This document shows, one piece after another, positions 38,010 through 46,738 of a DNA stretch of 64,000 nt. Positions within the stretch are counted from its first letter, which is position 1, and each line of letters opens with the position of its first letter. The position numbers were made by a program, and so were the translations under genes. The DNA comes from DATCJU01 sp036562635. Its GTDB lineage: Bacteria; Actinomycetota; Actinomycetes; Mycobacteriales; Pseudonocardiaceae. Location of the stretch: contig DATCJU010000040.1 of assembly GCA_036562635.1 (NCBI GenBank), positions 1 to 64,000 of the forward strand, read 5' to 3'. Under the pieces are notes generated by a model that was not told the DNA's origin, searched no databases, and saw only the letters and a list, made by a program, of their open reading frames with translations.

Positions 38010-38981
38010 GTGTCCGACCGGCATGAACCTTCCGCGACCTTCCCCTGGGCGGGGCACGACCCGAAACTGGAGTTCGCCGCGCTCATGATCGCCGAGGGCG
38101 ACGTGGAGCCCGCCTGGGAGCTGCTGCAGACGACACGGGACGACCCGCACCGACGGGAGTTGGCCGCCCGGGTCCTGGGCGAGAACGGAATCGGCCAGCT
38201 CGACCTGCTGCAACAGTTCGCCGAGAACCGCCCCGACGACCCGGAGGCATGGCTGCTGCTCGGCAACGCCCGGTGCGCGGCCGGCTGGCGGATCCGGGGT
38301 GGCAAGCGAGCTCACGAAACCCCCACGGAGCGGTTCCGAGGACTGTTCGAGCACACCGGTCGGGCCCGCAGCGTCCTGTACCACGCGGCGGAACTACTGC
38401 CCGCGGACCCGGTGCCGTGGAGCACCCTCATGCGGTGCGCCATGGGCAGGCAGGCGTACCAGGACGAGATCGGCGACCTGTTCGAGCAGGTCATCAGGCG
38501 GGTGCCCGACCTGTACGGCGCGCACGTCACCCGGCTGCAGTCGCTGACCCGCAAGTGGTACGGCAGCCAGCCGGAGGTCGAGGAGTTCGCCAGGAAGGCC
38601 TCGGCCGGCCTGCCAGCGGGACACCCGCTGCACGCGCTGTCGGCGTACGCGCAGATCGAGGCGATCGTCGACTTCGTCGCCGGCCGGTTCGCCCGCGCCC
38701 GGGCGTTGGTGGCCTTCCTCTTCCGCCGACCCCCGTTCGGGGCCGGGCCGGACGCGGCGTCCGACCTACTGCTGCAGCAGTCCTCCGAGTTCGCCTCCCA
38801 CCCCCGACTGATGGAGGCGCACCAGGCGTTCGCCGCCGTCTACCACCTGCTCGGCAGGACCGAACGGCTCCGGCGCCACCTGGAGCACGCCGGTGCCCGC
38901 CCTGCGATGCTGCCCTGGGCCTACTTCGGCGATCCGTACGAGAGGTTCGCCGAGGCCCGCAGGGCCGCCGGTCTGGGCTGA
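38010..38981 (+). CDS. Unrecognised helical-repeat protein
   Basis: A 323-residue, soluble, largely alpha-helical protein. Segments such as EFAALMIAEGDVEPAWELLQ, DDPEAWLLLGNARCAAGW and ADPVPWSTLMRCAMGRQAY have a TPR-like rhythm, and the pairing of W and L residues suggests a solenoid. No catalytic motif, signal peptide or membrane segment is seen. It starts at GTG 38010 from a leaderless promoter and is transcribed away from nuo. It may be a scaffold protein; similar proteins occur in actinomycetes without known function (from memory). Confidence 0.7.
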   Translation: MSDRHEPSATFPWAGHDPKLEFAALMIAEGDVEPAWELLQTTRDDPHRRELAARVLGENGIGQLDLLQQFAENRPDDPEAWLLLGNARCAAGWRIRGGKRAHETPTERFRGLFEHTGRARSVLYHAAELLPADPVPWSTLMRCAMGRQAYQDEIGDLFEQVIRRVPDLYGAHVTRLQSLTRKWYGSQPEVEEFARKASAGLPAGHPLHALSAYAQIEAIVDFVAGRFARARALVAFLFRRPPFGAGPDAASDLLLQQSSEFASHPRLMEAHQAFAAVYHLLGRTERLRRHLEHAGARPAMLPWAYFGDPYERFAEARRAAGLG

Positions 38982-39071
38982 GCCTGCCCGACGCCGGCTC
39001 CGGCACATCAATATATGGACGGTGGGCCAGGGACCGCCCTGCCTTTGAGCACCCCGGCCGTTCGCTCCGAC

Positions 39072-39090
39072 GGCCCGGTCGCCCCGGGCC
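39072..39090 (-). terminator. Hairpin after the toxin-immunity operon
   Basis: GGCCCGG pairs with CCGGGCC around a five-base loop, two bases beyond the last stop codon of the operon. Confidence 0.45.
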
Positions 39091-39092
39091 GG

Positions 39093-39569
39093 TCAGGGAA
39101 GCGAGCCGTCGTCGCGGCGCGGACGGTCGGGGGTCAGCCGGAACGCCTCGTAGGTGTACTCCTCCTCGAAGAAGACCACGGCGACGTCCCGGCCGTGGGA
39201 GACGAAGGAGAGCTCGGAACCGCGCACGGTGACCAGGTTCGCCAGCCAGTCGTCGTCCCGCGGCTCGCAGTCCAGCCAGGGAAAGGCGGAGATCCCGCTG
39301 GAGACACAGCACCGGCCGGAGATCCCGGACTCGGCCAGGAACGCGGACATCCAGGACAACAGTTCCGCCTGACCGGCCCGCTCGTCGAGCGTGGCGTCGG
39401 GCTGCGACGTCACCCGGCGGACCTTGCGCATCTCCGCCTCGATCCAGGCGGGGAGGTCCGCCTGGTCGACGAACCCGTGACACCGCAGTGACGTCAGCTG
39501 CGCCACGAGCCGCTCGGCGTCCCTGCGCGCCATCAGCCACAGGCGTCGCTCTCGCACATCAGCACCCAT
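39093..39569 (-). CDS. Candidate immunity protein for the RHS toxin
   Basis: A 158-residue soluble protein starting one base into the toxin stop codon (TGATG), so it is translationally coupled to the toxin, as expected for an immunity gene. It is rich in acidic residues, contains ATLDERAGQAELLSWMSAFL and a Trp-rich centre (FPWLDCEPRDDDWLANLV), and ends in a polar tail. I do not recognise the family. Unlike the toxin tip, it has the usual high G+C of the genome. Expected role: bind and block the HNH nuclease tip in the cytoplasm. Confidence 0.65.
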   Translation of the reverse strand: MGADVRERRLWLMARRDAERLVAQLTSLRCHGFVDQADLPAWIEAEMRKVRRVTSQPDATLDERAGQAELLSWMSAFLAESGISGRCCVSSGISAFPWLDCEPRDDDWLANLVTVRGSELSFVSHGRDVAVVFFEEEYTYEAFRLTPDRPRRDDGSLP

Positions 39570-39994
39570 CAGTCATCTCCAGGCCAACTCGGGCTGTGCG
39601 CCCCATAGTAGTAATGATGCTTATCGCCCACAGCCTGGAAACGATCATGAGGGTCTATGTCTTCAATTTTGTCAACTTTTGTCTTGGGCTGATAAGCATG
39701 GAAATGCGGGTGCGGCGCCCGGGGATCATTGGTGTGCTCAGCAATGATCTTGAAGGAATTATTTACGCGATAAACATAGTACCTTCCGTGCCTACCAGGA
39801 TTGGCATCGAAGTAGTACTTTTCTTGACCCATCTTTTTCACGTCACCGCCGATAACCCACTGTTTCAGCGGTGACGCACTACGCGGGATTCCAGCACGGT
39901 CCTTGGCGGCGTTAAACGCCTCTCGACGGTTCTGGTACCAACGGTTGTCCCCCTTCGGGAGCTTGTCGGAGTTCGAATTACACGAATCGCAAGA
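39569..39994 (-). other. A+T-rich toxin tip, probably acquired separately
   Basis: This segment (and some bases further, to about 40150) is visibly much richer in A and T than anything else in the window, and codon third positions are mixed rather than nearly all G/C. It begins just after the conserved PLGL motif that ends the RHS core, the usual point of tip exchange. Confidence 0.7.
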
Positions 39995-42900
39995 CGTCAA
40001 TCCAAGGGGATCGAACCCCACCGTTGGATTTGCGACATACATCCTGGGGTTCGGCCCGGGGGTCAACCCCAACGGATCGTTCGACGTGTAACACCCAACA
40101 ACAGGGTCGTAGTAACGGAAGAAGTTGTAGTGGAGACCTGTCTCCGGATCGAAATACTGGCCAGGGAAACGTAACGGACACCAAGCCCGGCCGAGCGGAG
40201 TTGGTTGTGAAGCACCCCACAACGTGCTCCGCGCGTGCCAGGCGATGTTCCCATCCGGCTCCACCAGCTCGCTCGGCGTGCCCACCAGGTCGGTGACGAT
40301 GGCGTAGAACCGCCGATCCACCCACTCCTGTGGGGCGTGCCGCAGCGGCGCCCCCTCCACCTGGGTGACCGGCCGGAAAGAACCCGGCTCCCAGTCCCAT
40401 GCGGTCACCCACGGCCCCACCGAACCCTGCGGGCCCAGCACGGTGTGGGCCTGCTCGGCGAGCACGACGCCGTCCCAGGTGAAGTCGACCTGCTCCACCA
40501 CGGTGGCACCGTCGGCCGCCAGACGCTGCTTGGCGATACGACGGCCCAGCGGGTCGTACCGGTACCGCCACCGTGTCCCGTCCGGGGTCACCACCCCGAC
40601 CAGCCGGTCCTCGGCGTCCCAGGTGTAGTGCCAGGTACGAGGCTTGGCGGACAGCCGTTTCTGCTGACGCAGCACCACCCGTCCCTGGGCGTCGTGCTGG
40701 TAGCGGATGTTGCCCGCCCGGCGGATCAGTGTCCCCGCGTACTCACGTTCACCCCGCGCGTCGACATCCGGGAGATCAGCTCCCGGCGGTGCCGGCCAGC
40801 CGGCGTGGACGATGTTGCCGGTCGGATCGTAGGCGTACCGCTCGGTCCAACCCGTCCCGTGCACCGCGGTCACCCGGCCCACCACGTCCAGGTCGAACCG
40901 GCGGTGCCCGGCGAGCAGGTCGACGACGTCGGTGACGTACCCGTCGGCCCGGTAGACGTAGGACCGACGCTGGAGCACCCGGGCCTGTCGGACCTGTCCT
41001 GAACGTCCTGACGTCGCTCCGACAGCAGGAAGCCCGACAGCAGTAAGTGTCTGGGTGCGCAGCCGGTGGTTCACGTCCCAGGTCTGCAGCAGTACGGCAC
41101 CGGGACCGAGGTGGCGTTCGGTCTCCCGACCCACGGCGTCGTAACCGAACCTGACGGTCTGCCCGCTGGAGGTCAGCGTCACCGGGCGGCCGGCGGCGTC
41201 GTACTCCCAGACGCTCTCCGCTCCCGACGGGGTGTACCGCCGGATCCGCCGTCCCAGGGTGTCGTAGACCGACCGCACCGTACGGCCGTTGCACGTCTCG
41301 GCCAGCACCCGTCCCAGAGCGTCCCGCTCGATCACCAACTCGGCGTCCGGGCCCACCGCATGGACCAACCGGCCTGCAGGATCGAGGGAGAAACGGGTCA
41401 CGGCACCGCCGACGTGCCGTTCGACGATATTGCCCAGCGGATCCCGGACGAAACGTACCGTCTCTCCCGCGCCGTTCGTCCGTTCAACCAGCCGGCCGGC
41501 AGCATCATAGGTGTAGGTGAGCACCCGCCCGTTGAAGTCGGTCTCCCGCACCAGGTTGCCGGCCGGGTCGTACTCGTAACGCCAGACCAGCCCCTGTGGA
41601 TTGGTCACCGCAATAAGCCGCAACTCGGTGTCATAAGCGAGTTCCACCCGAGCGCCGTCCGGACCAACCTGCGCAACAGGCAAGTCGAATATGGTGTACT
41701 CCGTACGGGTAACCTGCCCTCTTTCGTCTACGAACTCGACCAGATTACCCTCACCGTCGTAACGCCACCGCGTGGTAGCCCCGTCAGGCTTTGTCTGCTG
41801 GGTGGGCCGTCCCTCGACAGTCCAGGCCAGTTGGGTGACACCGCCGAGCGGATCGACAATCTCAACAACCCGCCCCAGAGCATCCTGTGTATACCGGGTG
41901 GTCGCGCCGAGTGGGTCGGTCACCGCCACCGGGAGGCCGGCAGAATTAGTCTCGACCCAGCTGGTGTTCCCCAGCGCATCCGTCACCGAACGCAGACCGC
42001 CGCGCTCGTCGTAGGTGTACCGGGTGGTGGCGCCCAGTGGGTCGGTCACCGCGGTGAGGTTGCCGCGCTCGTCGTACTCCTGTCGCCACACCGCCCCGTC
42101 CGGACCGACCACCGTGACCGGGAGCCGCAGCGCGTTGTACTCGACCAGCACCTGCGAGTTGTCCGGCCGGGTGATCGCGACGAGATTGCCCACCTCGTCG
42201 TAACGGTAGCGGATGGTGTGTCCCAACGGGTCGGTGTAGGACAGCAGCCGGTCGTGGGGGTCCCACTCGGAGACCGTGGCGTTGCCGAGCGGGTCGACCT
42301 CGCGCACGACCTGCTTCCGCTCGTTGTACTCGAACCGGGTGACGTGACCCAGCGAGTTGGTGACCAGGGTGACGCGGTTCGCGGGGTCGTAGTCGAACGT
42401 GCTGCTCAGGAAACCACCGGTGCCTTCGGTACGGACGCAGCGGCCCTGGGCGTCGTAGACGTACCGGTACTCGAAACCGTTGCGGTCCTGCCAGCCGGTG
42501 ATCCGTCCGGCGGGGTCGTAGGTGAACCGCAGCGGCTGCCCCGAGGAGTTGATCACCTCGGTGAGGCGGCCCTCCTCGTCGTAGCCGTAGCGCACCAGCA
42601 CCAGGTCGTCACCACCGTTCGCCCCGACCAGGCGTAACGCCGTGACCAGCCCGTCGGTGGTGTCCACGCCGATCCGGTAACCGCCCGAGTGGCGGAGGCC
42701 GAGGGGTGTGCCGTCCGCGGCACGGTCCAGATCGATGCGGTTGCCGTTGCGGTCGGTGATCGCCAGCAGGGGCAGCTCGTTCCCGCCCGACGACGCGAAG
42801 TGCCAGGTGTGCCCACGCTCGGGGTCGGTGACGGTGAATCCGGTGTCCGTCCTGGTCAACGGCCAGCGCGCACCGGCCTCCGGCAGCACGGACGCACCCG

Positions 42901-44290
42901 GCGCGGGCGTCGGGTAGACCAGTACGACGCCCTCGTCGGCGACGAACACCACGCCCGCGTCGTCGATCTCCAACCGCTGGTCCAGGGTGGACGACCAGGT
43001 GTGTCCGAACGACCTTCCGGACCGGTAGGACGAGACGTGCGTGCGGGCGAGCACCAGGGGCAGCACCCCCGGCAGTTCGACGTCCGTCTGGCGTAGCACC
43101 ATCTCGCCGGACACCACGTCGATCGGGTCGCCCTTGCACCGGCGGCCGTCGACCGGCTTGGAGGTGTTGTGCGGGTCGTCCGGCCGGCTGGACGACCGTG
43201 AGGGGCCGTCCGGGCGTGTACTGCTGGGTGAGGTCGACGTGCTCGACGAGGTGGGTGACGAGGACGAACCCGACCCGTCCGATCCTCGCGGGCCGTTCCG
43301 CGAGGTCGTCGAGGTGCTCGGCGGAGTCGAGGTCGTCGTCGTGCTCGAGGGTGACGTGGACGTGCCGTCCGACGGCGAGGTCGGGTTGGTGTCCGGTGGC
43401 CGGGTGGGTGTGGTCGAGGTCGGGTTCGTGGTGCTGGACGGTGAGGTCGAGGTCCCGTTGGGTGTCGAGGTCGGGCTGGTCGGCGTCGAGACGGTGTCCG
43501 GGCTCGACGGCGTACCGCGGGAGCCGCGCCCGGGCAGCGCCTTCTTGAGCGCGGCCCAGATCTCGTCCAGCCGCTTCAGAATGGGGCTCAGCTTCTCCAG
43601 GGAACGGACCAGCTTGGTGATGAGCTCGGTGATCCGGTTGACCCACTTGGAGATCAGGGACGCCGCCGAAGCGACCACGTGGGGAGTGGCGGCACCGAAG
43701 GTGCCGCCGATCTCTGCGAGCCACTGCGGGATACGGGCGATGAGTGTGGCGACACAGTCGGCCACCAGGTCGCGCACGACCTCCCGTACCGTGCCGACCA
43801 GCATGCCGACCATCTCGACGGTGGTACCGATGGTCTCGGCGCTGGTCGCGGCGGCCTTGATCTTGTCGGCCTGCTGGGCGGCGGCGGCGCGGTAGGCGTC
43901 GGCGGCCGCGCCGGTCCACCCGGCCGTGCCGCTGTTGACCTCCGCGACGAAACTCTCCGCCACCTCACCGGTGGCCTTGGCGACGTTCTTCCAGGTCTGC
44001 GCGTAGGCGGCGATCTGGTCGGCGTCACCGGCCAGCCAGTCGAGCGCGTCCGACAGCGGTTTGACGTGCTCCATCAGCCACGCCACTCCGTAGGAGAGCA
44101 GCGTGCCCACCGGGTCCAGGGCGAGCGACAGGACCTCCAGTCCGCCGCCTGCGACACCCAGTCCGGCCTCCAGCCAGGACCCGTTCTTGACGCCGTTGTA
44201 GATGTCCACCGCGGACTCGGCGATACCGATGCCGCTGTAGGCGGTGGTCGAGTCCTTCCGCTCGGCGATCAGCGGGTTCTCGCCGGTCAT
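39569..44290 (-). CDS. ESX-type RHS polymorphic toxin with HNH (EHHH) nuclease tip
   Basis: A 1573-residue protein. Residues 1-250 form a WXG100-like helical export domain, with the W-T-G turn at 125-127 (GTAGWTGAAADAYRAAA). Residues 257-378 are a Ser/Thr/Pro linker. A DUF6531-type segment follows (KGDPIDVVSGEMVLRQTDVE), then more than 20 YD/RHS repeats (YDEEGRLTEV, YDPAGRITG). The RHS core ends with FPGQYFDPETGLHYNFFRYY and GFDPLGL. The last 141 residues are a variable tip with AEH (1518-1519) and HPHFH (1527-1531), matching the Tox-HNH-EHHH nuclease signature. Predicted to be exported by a type VII system and to cut DNA in rivals. Overlaps the EspC-like gene by four bases. Confidence 0.88.
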   Translation of the reverse strand: MTGENPLIAERKDSTTAYSGIGIAESAVDIYNGVKNGSWLEAGLGVAGGGLEVLSLALDPVGTLLSYGVAWLMEHVKPLSDALDWLAGDADQIAAYAQTWKNVAKATGEVAESFVAEVNSGTAGWTGAAADAYRAAAAQQADKIKAAATSAETIGTTVEMVGMLVGTVREVVRDLVADCVATLIARIPQWLAEIGGTFGAATPHVVASAASLISKWVNRITELITKLVRSLEKLSPILKRLDEIWAALKKALPGRGSRGTPSSPDTVSTPTSPTSTPNGTSTSPSSTTNPTSTTPTRPPDTNPTSPSDGTSTSPSSTTTTSTPPSTSTTSRNGPRGSDGSGSSSSPTSSSTSTSPSSTRPDGPSRSSSRPDDPHNTSKPVDGRRCKGDPIDVVSGEMVLRQTDVELPGVLPLVLARTHVSSYRSGRSFGHTWSSTLDQRLEIDDAGVVFVADEGVVLVYPTPAPGASVLPEAGARWPLTRTDTGFTVTDPERGHTWHFASSGGNELPLLAITDRNGNRIDLDRAADGTPLGLRHSGGYRIGVDTTDGLVTALRLVGANGGDDLVLVRYGYDEEGRLTEVINSSGQPLRFTYDPAGRITGWQDRNGFEYRYVYDAQGRCVRTEGTGGFLSSTFDYDPANRVTLVTNSLGHVTRFEYNERKQVVREVDPLGNATVSEWDPHDRLLSYTDPLGHTIRYRYDEVGNLVAITRPDNSQVLVEYNALRLPVTVVGPDGAVWRQEYDERGNLTAVTDPLGATTRYTYDERGGLRSVTDALGNTSWVETNSAGLPVAVTDPLGATTRYTQDALGRVVEIVDPLGGVTQLAWTVEGRPTQQTKPDGATTRWRYDGEGNLVEFVDERGQVTRTEYTIFDLPVAQVGPDGARVELAYDTELRLIAVTNPQGLVWRYEYDPAGNLVRETDFNGRVLTYTYDAAGRLVERTNGAGETVRFVRDPLGNIVERHVGGAVTRFSLDPAGRLVHAVGPDAELVIERDALGRVLAETCNGRTVRSVYDTLGRRIRRYTPSGAESVWEYDAAGRPVTLTSSGQTVRFGYDAVGRETERHLGPGAVLLQTWDVNHRLRTQTLTAVGLPAVGATSGRSGQVRQARVLQRRSYVYRADGYVTDVVDLLAGHRRFDLDVVGRVTAVHGTGWTERYAYDPTGNIVHAGWPAPPGADLPDVDARGEREYAGTLIRRAGNIRYQHDAQGRVVLRQQKRLSAKPRTWHYTWDAEDRLVGVVTPDGTRWRYRYDPLGRRIAKQRLAADGATVVEQVDFTWDGVVLAEQAHTVLGPQGSVGPWVTAWDWEPGSFRPVTQVEGAPLRHAPQEWVDRRFYAIVTDLVGTPSELVEPDGNIAWHARSTLWGASQPTPLGRAWCPLRFPGQYFDPETGLHYNFFRYYDPVVGCYTSNDPLGLTPGPNPRMYVANPTVGFDPLGLTSCDSCNSNSDKLPKGDNRWYQNRREAFNAAKDRAGIPRSASPLKQWVIGGDVKKMGQEKYYFDANPGRHGRYYVYRVNNSFKIIAEHTNDPRAPHPHFHAYQPKTKVDKIEDIDPHDRFQAVGDKHHYYYGAHSPSWPGDD
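43157..43522 (-). repeat. Ser/Thr/Pro linker repeats in the RHS gene
   Basis: Encodes residues 257-378. GTSTSPSSTT occurs at 279-288 and 309-318, with a near copy at 350-359. The DNA is low-complexity TCG/ACC/CCG-type codons and is prone to slippage. Confidence 0.7.
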
Positions 44291-44598
44291 CGGCCACCCC
44301 CACCGGCGAACGGCCGAGTGTTGGCGTCCTCGACCTGCTCATAGCCGGTGGCGGTGTCCCGCACGCGGGTCGCGGTCTCGCCCATCGTCTCGGCCGTCCG
44401 GCCCAGGGCCTCCACGCCGGGCTCGCTGACCGCGTTCACCACCGGGACGAAGAAGGCACAGATCTTCCCGTACGCCTCGGTCCCCAGAGTCACCGTCCTG
44501 GCCGCGTCGACCGCGGTGTTCAGCTGGTCCCGCAGGGCGTCCAGTCGAGCGGCATGGGCGCGTAGCTCGTCGACGAGAACCTCGTAGCCGTCCGCCAT
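44287..44598 (-). CDS. EspC-like ESX secretion-associated small protein
   Basis: A 103-residue helical protein resembling the T7SS EspC family: VLVDELRAHAARLDALRDQL, a Gly-containing turn near 62-67, and a C-terminal helix with TGYEQVED. Y86-xxx-E90 fits the YxxxD/E export signal used by ESX systems. No Cys or signal peptide. It lies between the YbaB-like gene (21 bases) and the toxin (four-base overlap) and is probably a co-secreted partner or chaperone for the toxin's WXG100-like domain. Confidence 0.8.
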   Translation of the reverse strand: MADGYEVLVDELRAHAARLDALRDQLNTAVDAARTVTLGTEAYGKICAFFVPVVNAVSEPGVEALGRTAETMGETATRVRDTATGYEQVEDANTRPFAGGGGR

Positions 44599-44619
44599 GT
44601 CCCGCCCCCTCCTGCCGGG

Positions 44620-45153
44620 TCATCGCAGGTACGAGTAGTCGTCAGGGTCGTCGTCCTCGGGAGGGCGACGCGACGGCGCGGGGCGCCGCGGCCGGTTCCC
44701 CTCCTCCTCGTCCTCCTCGCCGAAACGGATCTCGGTCACCGGGGAGCGGGGTCGGTCGTCCGGTTCGGGCTCCGGCTCGGGGAACCGCTCCCGGTAGGTG
44801 GTGACCATCGCGTCCACCGTCTCCGGGTCGTCTCCCACGGTGGCGGTCGCCACCTCGGCGATCCGGTCGCTGATCCGGGCCTGCGCCCGCCGCATGGTGG
44901 ACAGCACCAGCGCGGAGATCTGGGCGCCCGACATGGTCCGGACCGCGTCGGAGATCACCAGGTCGGTGACCACGCCGGAGGAGTCCACGGTGACGCGGAC
45001 GGCGCCGTCCCGTGAGGTCTCGGTCACCGACACCGCGGCGACCTGTCGCTGCATCTCCTGGTAGCGGCGGGCCTTCTCCTCCACGGCGGCCGCCCACCGA
45101 CGCAGTTCCTCCTCGGTGCGCGGCCCGTCCAGCCCGAACAACGGCTCACTCAC
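44620..45153 (-). CDS. YbaB/EbfC family protein of the ESX toxin operon
   Basis: A 177-residue protein. Residues 10-110 carry the YbaB/EbfC fold (EELRRWAAAVEEKARRYQEM, GVVTDLVISDAVRTMSGAQI). The final 60 residues are acidic and proline-rich, ending DDYSYLR. In actinobacteria such proteins often begin operons for ESX-secreted substrates, but their role is unclear; true YbaB is nucleoid-associated. GTG 45153 is chosen, with GGGGAGG five bases upstream; an ATG at 45180 adds nine residues and lacks a ribosome site. First gene of the four-gene unit. Confidence 0.78.
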   Translation of the reverse strand: MSEPLFGLDGPRTEEELRRWAAAVEEKARRYQEMQRQVAAVSVTETSRDGAVRVTVDSSGVVTDLVISDAVRTMSGAQISALVLSTMRRAQARISDRIAEVATATVGDDPETVDAMVTTYRERFPEPEPEPDDRPRSPVTEIRFGEEDEEEGNRPRRPAPSRRPPEDDDPDDYSYLR

Positions 45154-45246
45154 GCTCGCCTCCCCAGGTTCGGCGGCCATCCCGAAGCTAGCGACCGGAG
45201 CAGGAGTGTGTGTCCGCTTCCGGGGGAGACGACGTGAAGATCCCTC

Positions 45247-45273
45247 GGACGGCCGCAGGAGGGGCGGCCGTCC
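45247..45273 (-). terminator. Terminator after the menJ-like gene
   Basis: GGACGGCCGC pairs perfectly with GCGGCCGTCC around a seven-base loop. Confidence 0.75.
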
Positions 45274-45334
45274 GTGGCGGTCGGGCGGTGTGCACGGGGC
45301 GGTGCCGGACGGGTCCGGCGTCGCCCCGGGTGGG

Positions 45335-46624
45335 TCAGGCGCTGGGGGCGATCCGGGTGGCCGCGGTGATCACCCGGTCGTAGAGGTCGCCCTCCTTCTG
45401 GTCGTACAGGCCGGCCAGCAGCTTGAGCACCAGCTTCATCAGCCACGGCACCGGCAGCCCGTACCTGGTGGCGGTGCGCATCACCACGGGGTTGCCGATC
45501 AGCCGGCTGAAGATGTTGCCCAGCCGGTAGTAGCCGCCGAGCCGCTGCTTCAGCGCCAGCGGGTACCCGGCCAGTGCCCGCTCCCGCGAGGACCCCTCGG
45601 GCCGGGACAGCGCCTGCACCACGCACTCGGCGGCCAGTCGGGCGGACTCCATGGCGTAGGCGATGCCCTCCCCGTTGAACGGGTTCACCATGCCGCCGGC
45701 GTCACCGACCAGCAGCAGCCCGTCCCGGTAGTGCGGCACCCGGTTGAAGCCCATGGGCAGCGCCGCCCCGCCGATCTTCCCCAGCGCGTTGTGCTCCCGG
45801 AAGCCCCACTCCTCGGGGGTGCCGTCCAGCCAGGAGCGCATCAGGGCCCGGTAGTCGGTCCGCCCGTAGGCGGAGGAGGTGGACAGGATGCCCAGGCCGA
45901 CGTTCACCGTGCCGTCGCCCATGCCGAAGATCCAGCCGTAGCCGGGCAGCAGCTGCGGGTTCGCCGGGTCGGACCGGTCCCACAGCTCCAGGTGCGACTC
46001 CAGGTAGTCGTCGTGGGTGCGCGGGCTGGTGTAGTAGCGGCGTACCGCCACCCCCATCGGCCGGTCGTCGCGCTTGCGGATGCCCACGGAGAGCGCGAGC
46101 CGGGCGGACACACCGTCGCAGGCCAGCACCAGCGGCGCCCGGTAGCTGACCGGGGTCCGCTCCGGGCCGATCTTGGCCCGCACCCCGACGACCCGGCCGG
46201 TGCGGTCGTCGGTGATCGCCTCGGTGACGGTGGTGGCCTCCATCAGCCGGGCACCGGCCCGCTGGGCGTTGCGGGCGAGCAGTTCGTCGAAGTCCTTCCG
46301 GGGGCGCACCACACCGTAGGGCGGGAAGCTGGCCAGGTCCGGCCAGTCCAGTTCCAGGGTCACGCCGCCGCCGATCACCCGCAGGCCGCGGTTGTGCAGC
46401 CAACCGGCCTCCTGGCGGGTGTCGATACCCAGGTCGATGAGCTGCTTGACCCCACGCGGGGTGAGCCCGTCACCGCACACCTTCTCCCGGGGGAAGGTGC
46501 TCTTCTCCAACAGCAGGACGTCCAGACCGGCTCGCGCCAGGTAGGTCGCCGCGGTGGAACCGGCCGGACCGGCACCCACCACGATGACGTCGGCGTCCTC
46601 GCCCGCTCGCCTGCGCGTAGCCAC
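45335..46624 (-). CDS. menJ: Geranylgeranyl reductase family flavoprotein, MenJ-like
   Basis: A 429-residue FAD-dependent reductase. The N-terminal Rossmann motif VIVVGAGPAGSTAATYLARAG is followed by the family signature region LLLEKSTFPREKVCGDGLTP and a second FAD motif LLVGDAGGMVNPFNGEGIAYAMES. In M. tuberculosis MenJ (Rv0561c) reduces one double bond of the menaquinone side chain; position beside menG supports the same role here. GTG 46624 has AGGAGG six bases upstream; an in-frame GTG at 46651 overlaps the Rex site and is rejected. A Rex-type operator begins 11 bases upstream of the start. Confidence 0.88.
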   Translation of the reverse strand: MATRRRAGEDADVIVVGAGPAGSTAATYLARAGLDVLLLEKSTFPREKVCGDGLTPRGVKQLIDLGIDTRQEAGWLHNRGLRVIGGGVTLELDWPDLASFPPYGVVRPRKDFDELLARNAQRAGARLMEATTVTEAITDDRTGRVVGVRAKIGPERTPVSYRAPLVLACDGVSARLALSVGIRKRDDRPMGVAVRRYYTSPRTHDDYLESHLELWDRSDPANPQLLPGYGWIFGMGDGTVNVGLGILSTSSAYGRTDYRALMRSWLDGTPEEWGFREHNALGKIGGAALPMGFNRVPHYRDGLLLVGDAGGMVNPFNGEGIAYAMESARLAAECVVQALSRPEGSSRERALAGYPLALKQRLGGYYRLGNIFSRLIGNPVVMRTATRYGLPVPWLMKLVLKLLAGLYDQKEGDLYDRVITAATRIAPSA

Positions 46625-46635
46625 GCCCGCCCTCC

Positions 46636-46653
46636 TTGTGAAAGGGTTCACGA
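46636..46653 (-). promoter_or_regulatory. Rex-type redox operator upstream of menJ-like gene
   Basis: TTGTGAAAGGGTTCACGA, the same outer bases as the nuo site with a four-base difference in the centre. It abuts the ribosome-binding site, so bound Rex would block transcription elongation or initiation. Confidence 0.65.
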
Positions 46654-46666
46654 AGTTCGTTCGGCG

Positions 46667-46672
46667 AGTCTA
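46667..46672 (-). promoter_or_regulatory. -10 element of the menJ-like promoter
   Basis: Minus-strand TAGACT, identical to the nuo -10, with the operator starting 13 bases downstream. Confidence 0.45.
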
Positions 46673-46738
46673 ACCGTTGCCTTCCCCCGGACAGGCGATG
46701 CGGCAGCCCGTCCGGACGGAGGACACCCCGCCCTGCGA

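Noticed and set aside
39978..40571. Alternative minus-strand frame inside the RHS gene
   Set aside because: The RHS frame is uninterrupted and shows YD-repeat and core motifs through this stretch.
43157..43522. CRISPR-like or tandem repeat array
   Set aside because: The repeats are low-complexity Ser/Thr/Pro codons within the RHS frame, with no regular repeat-spacer structure.
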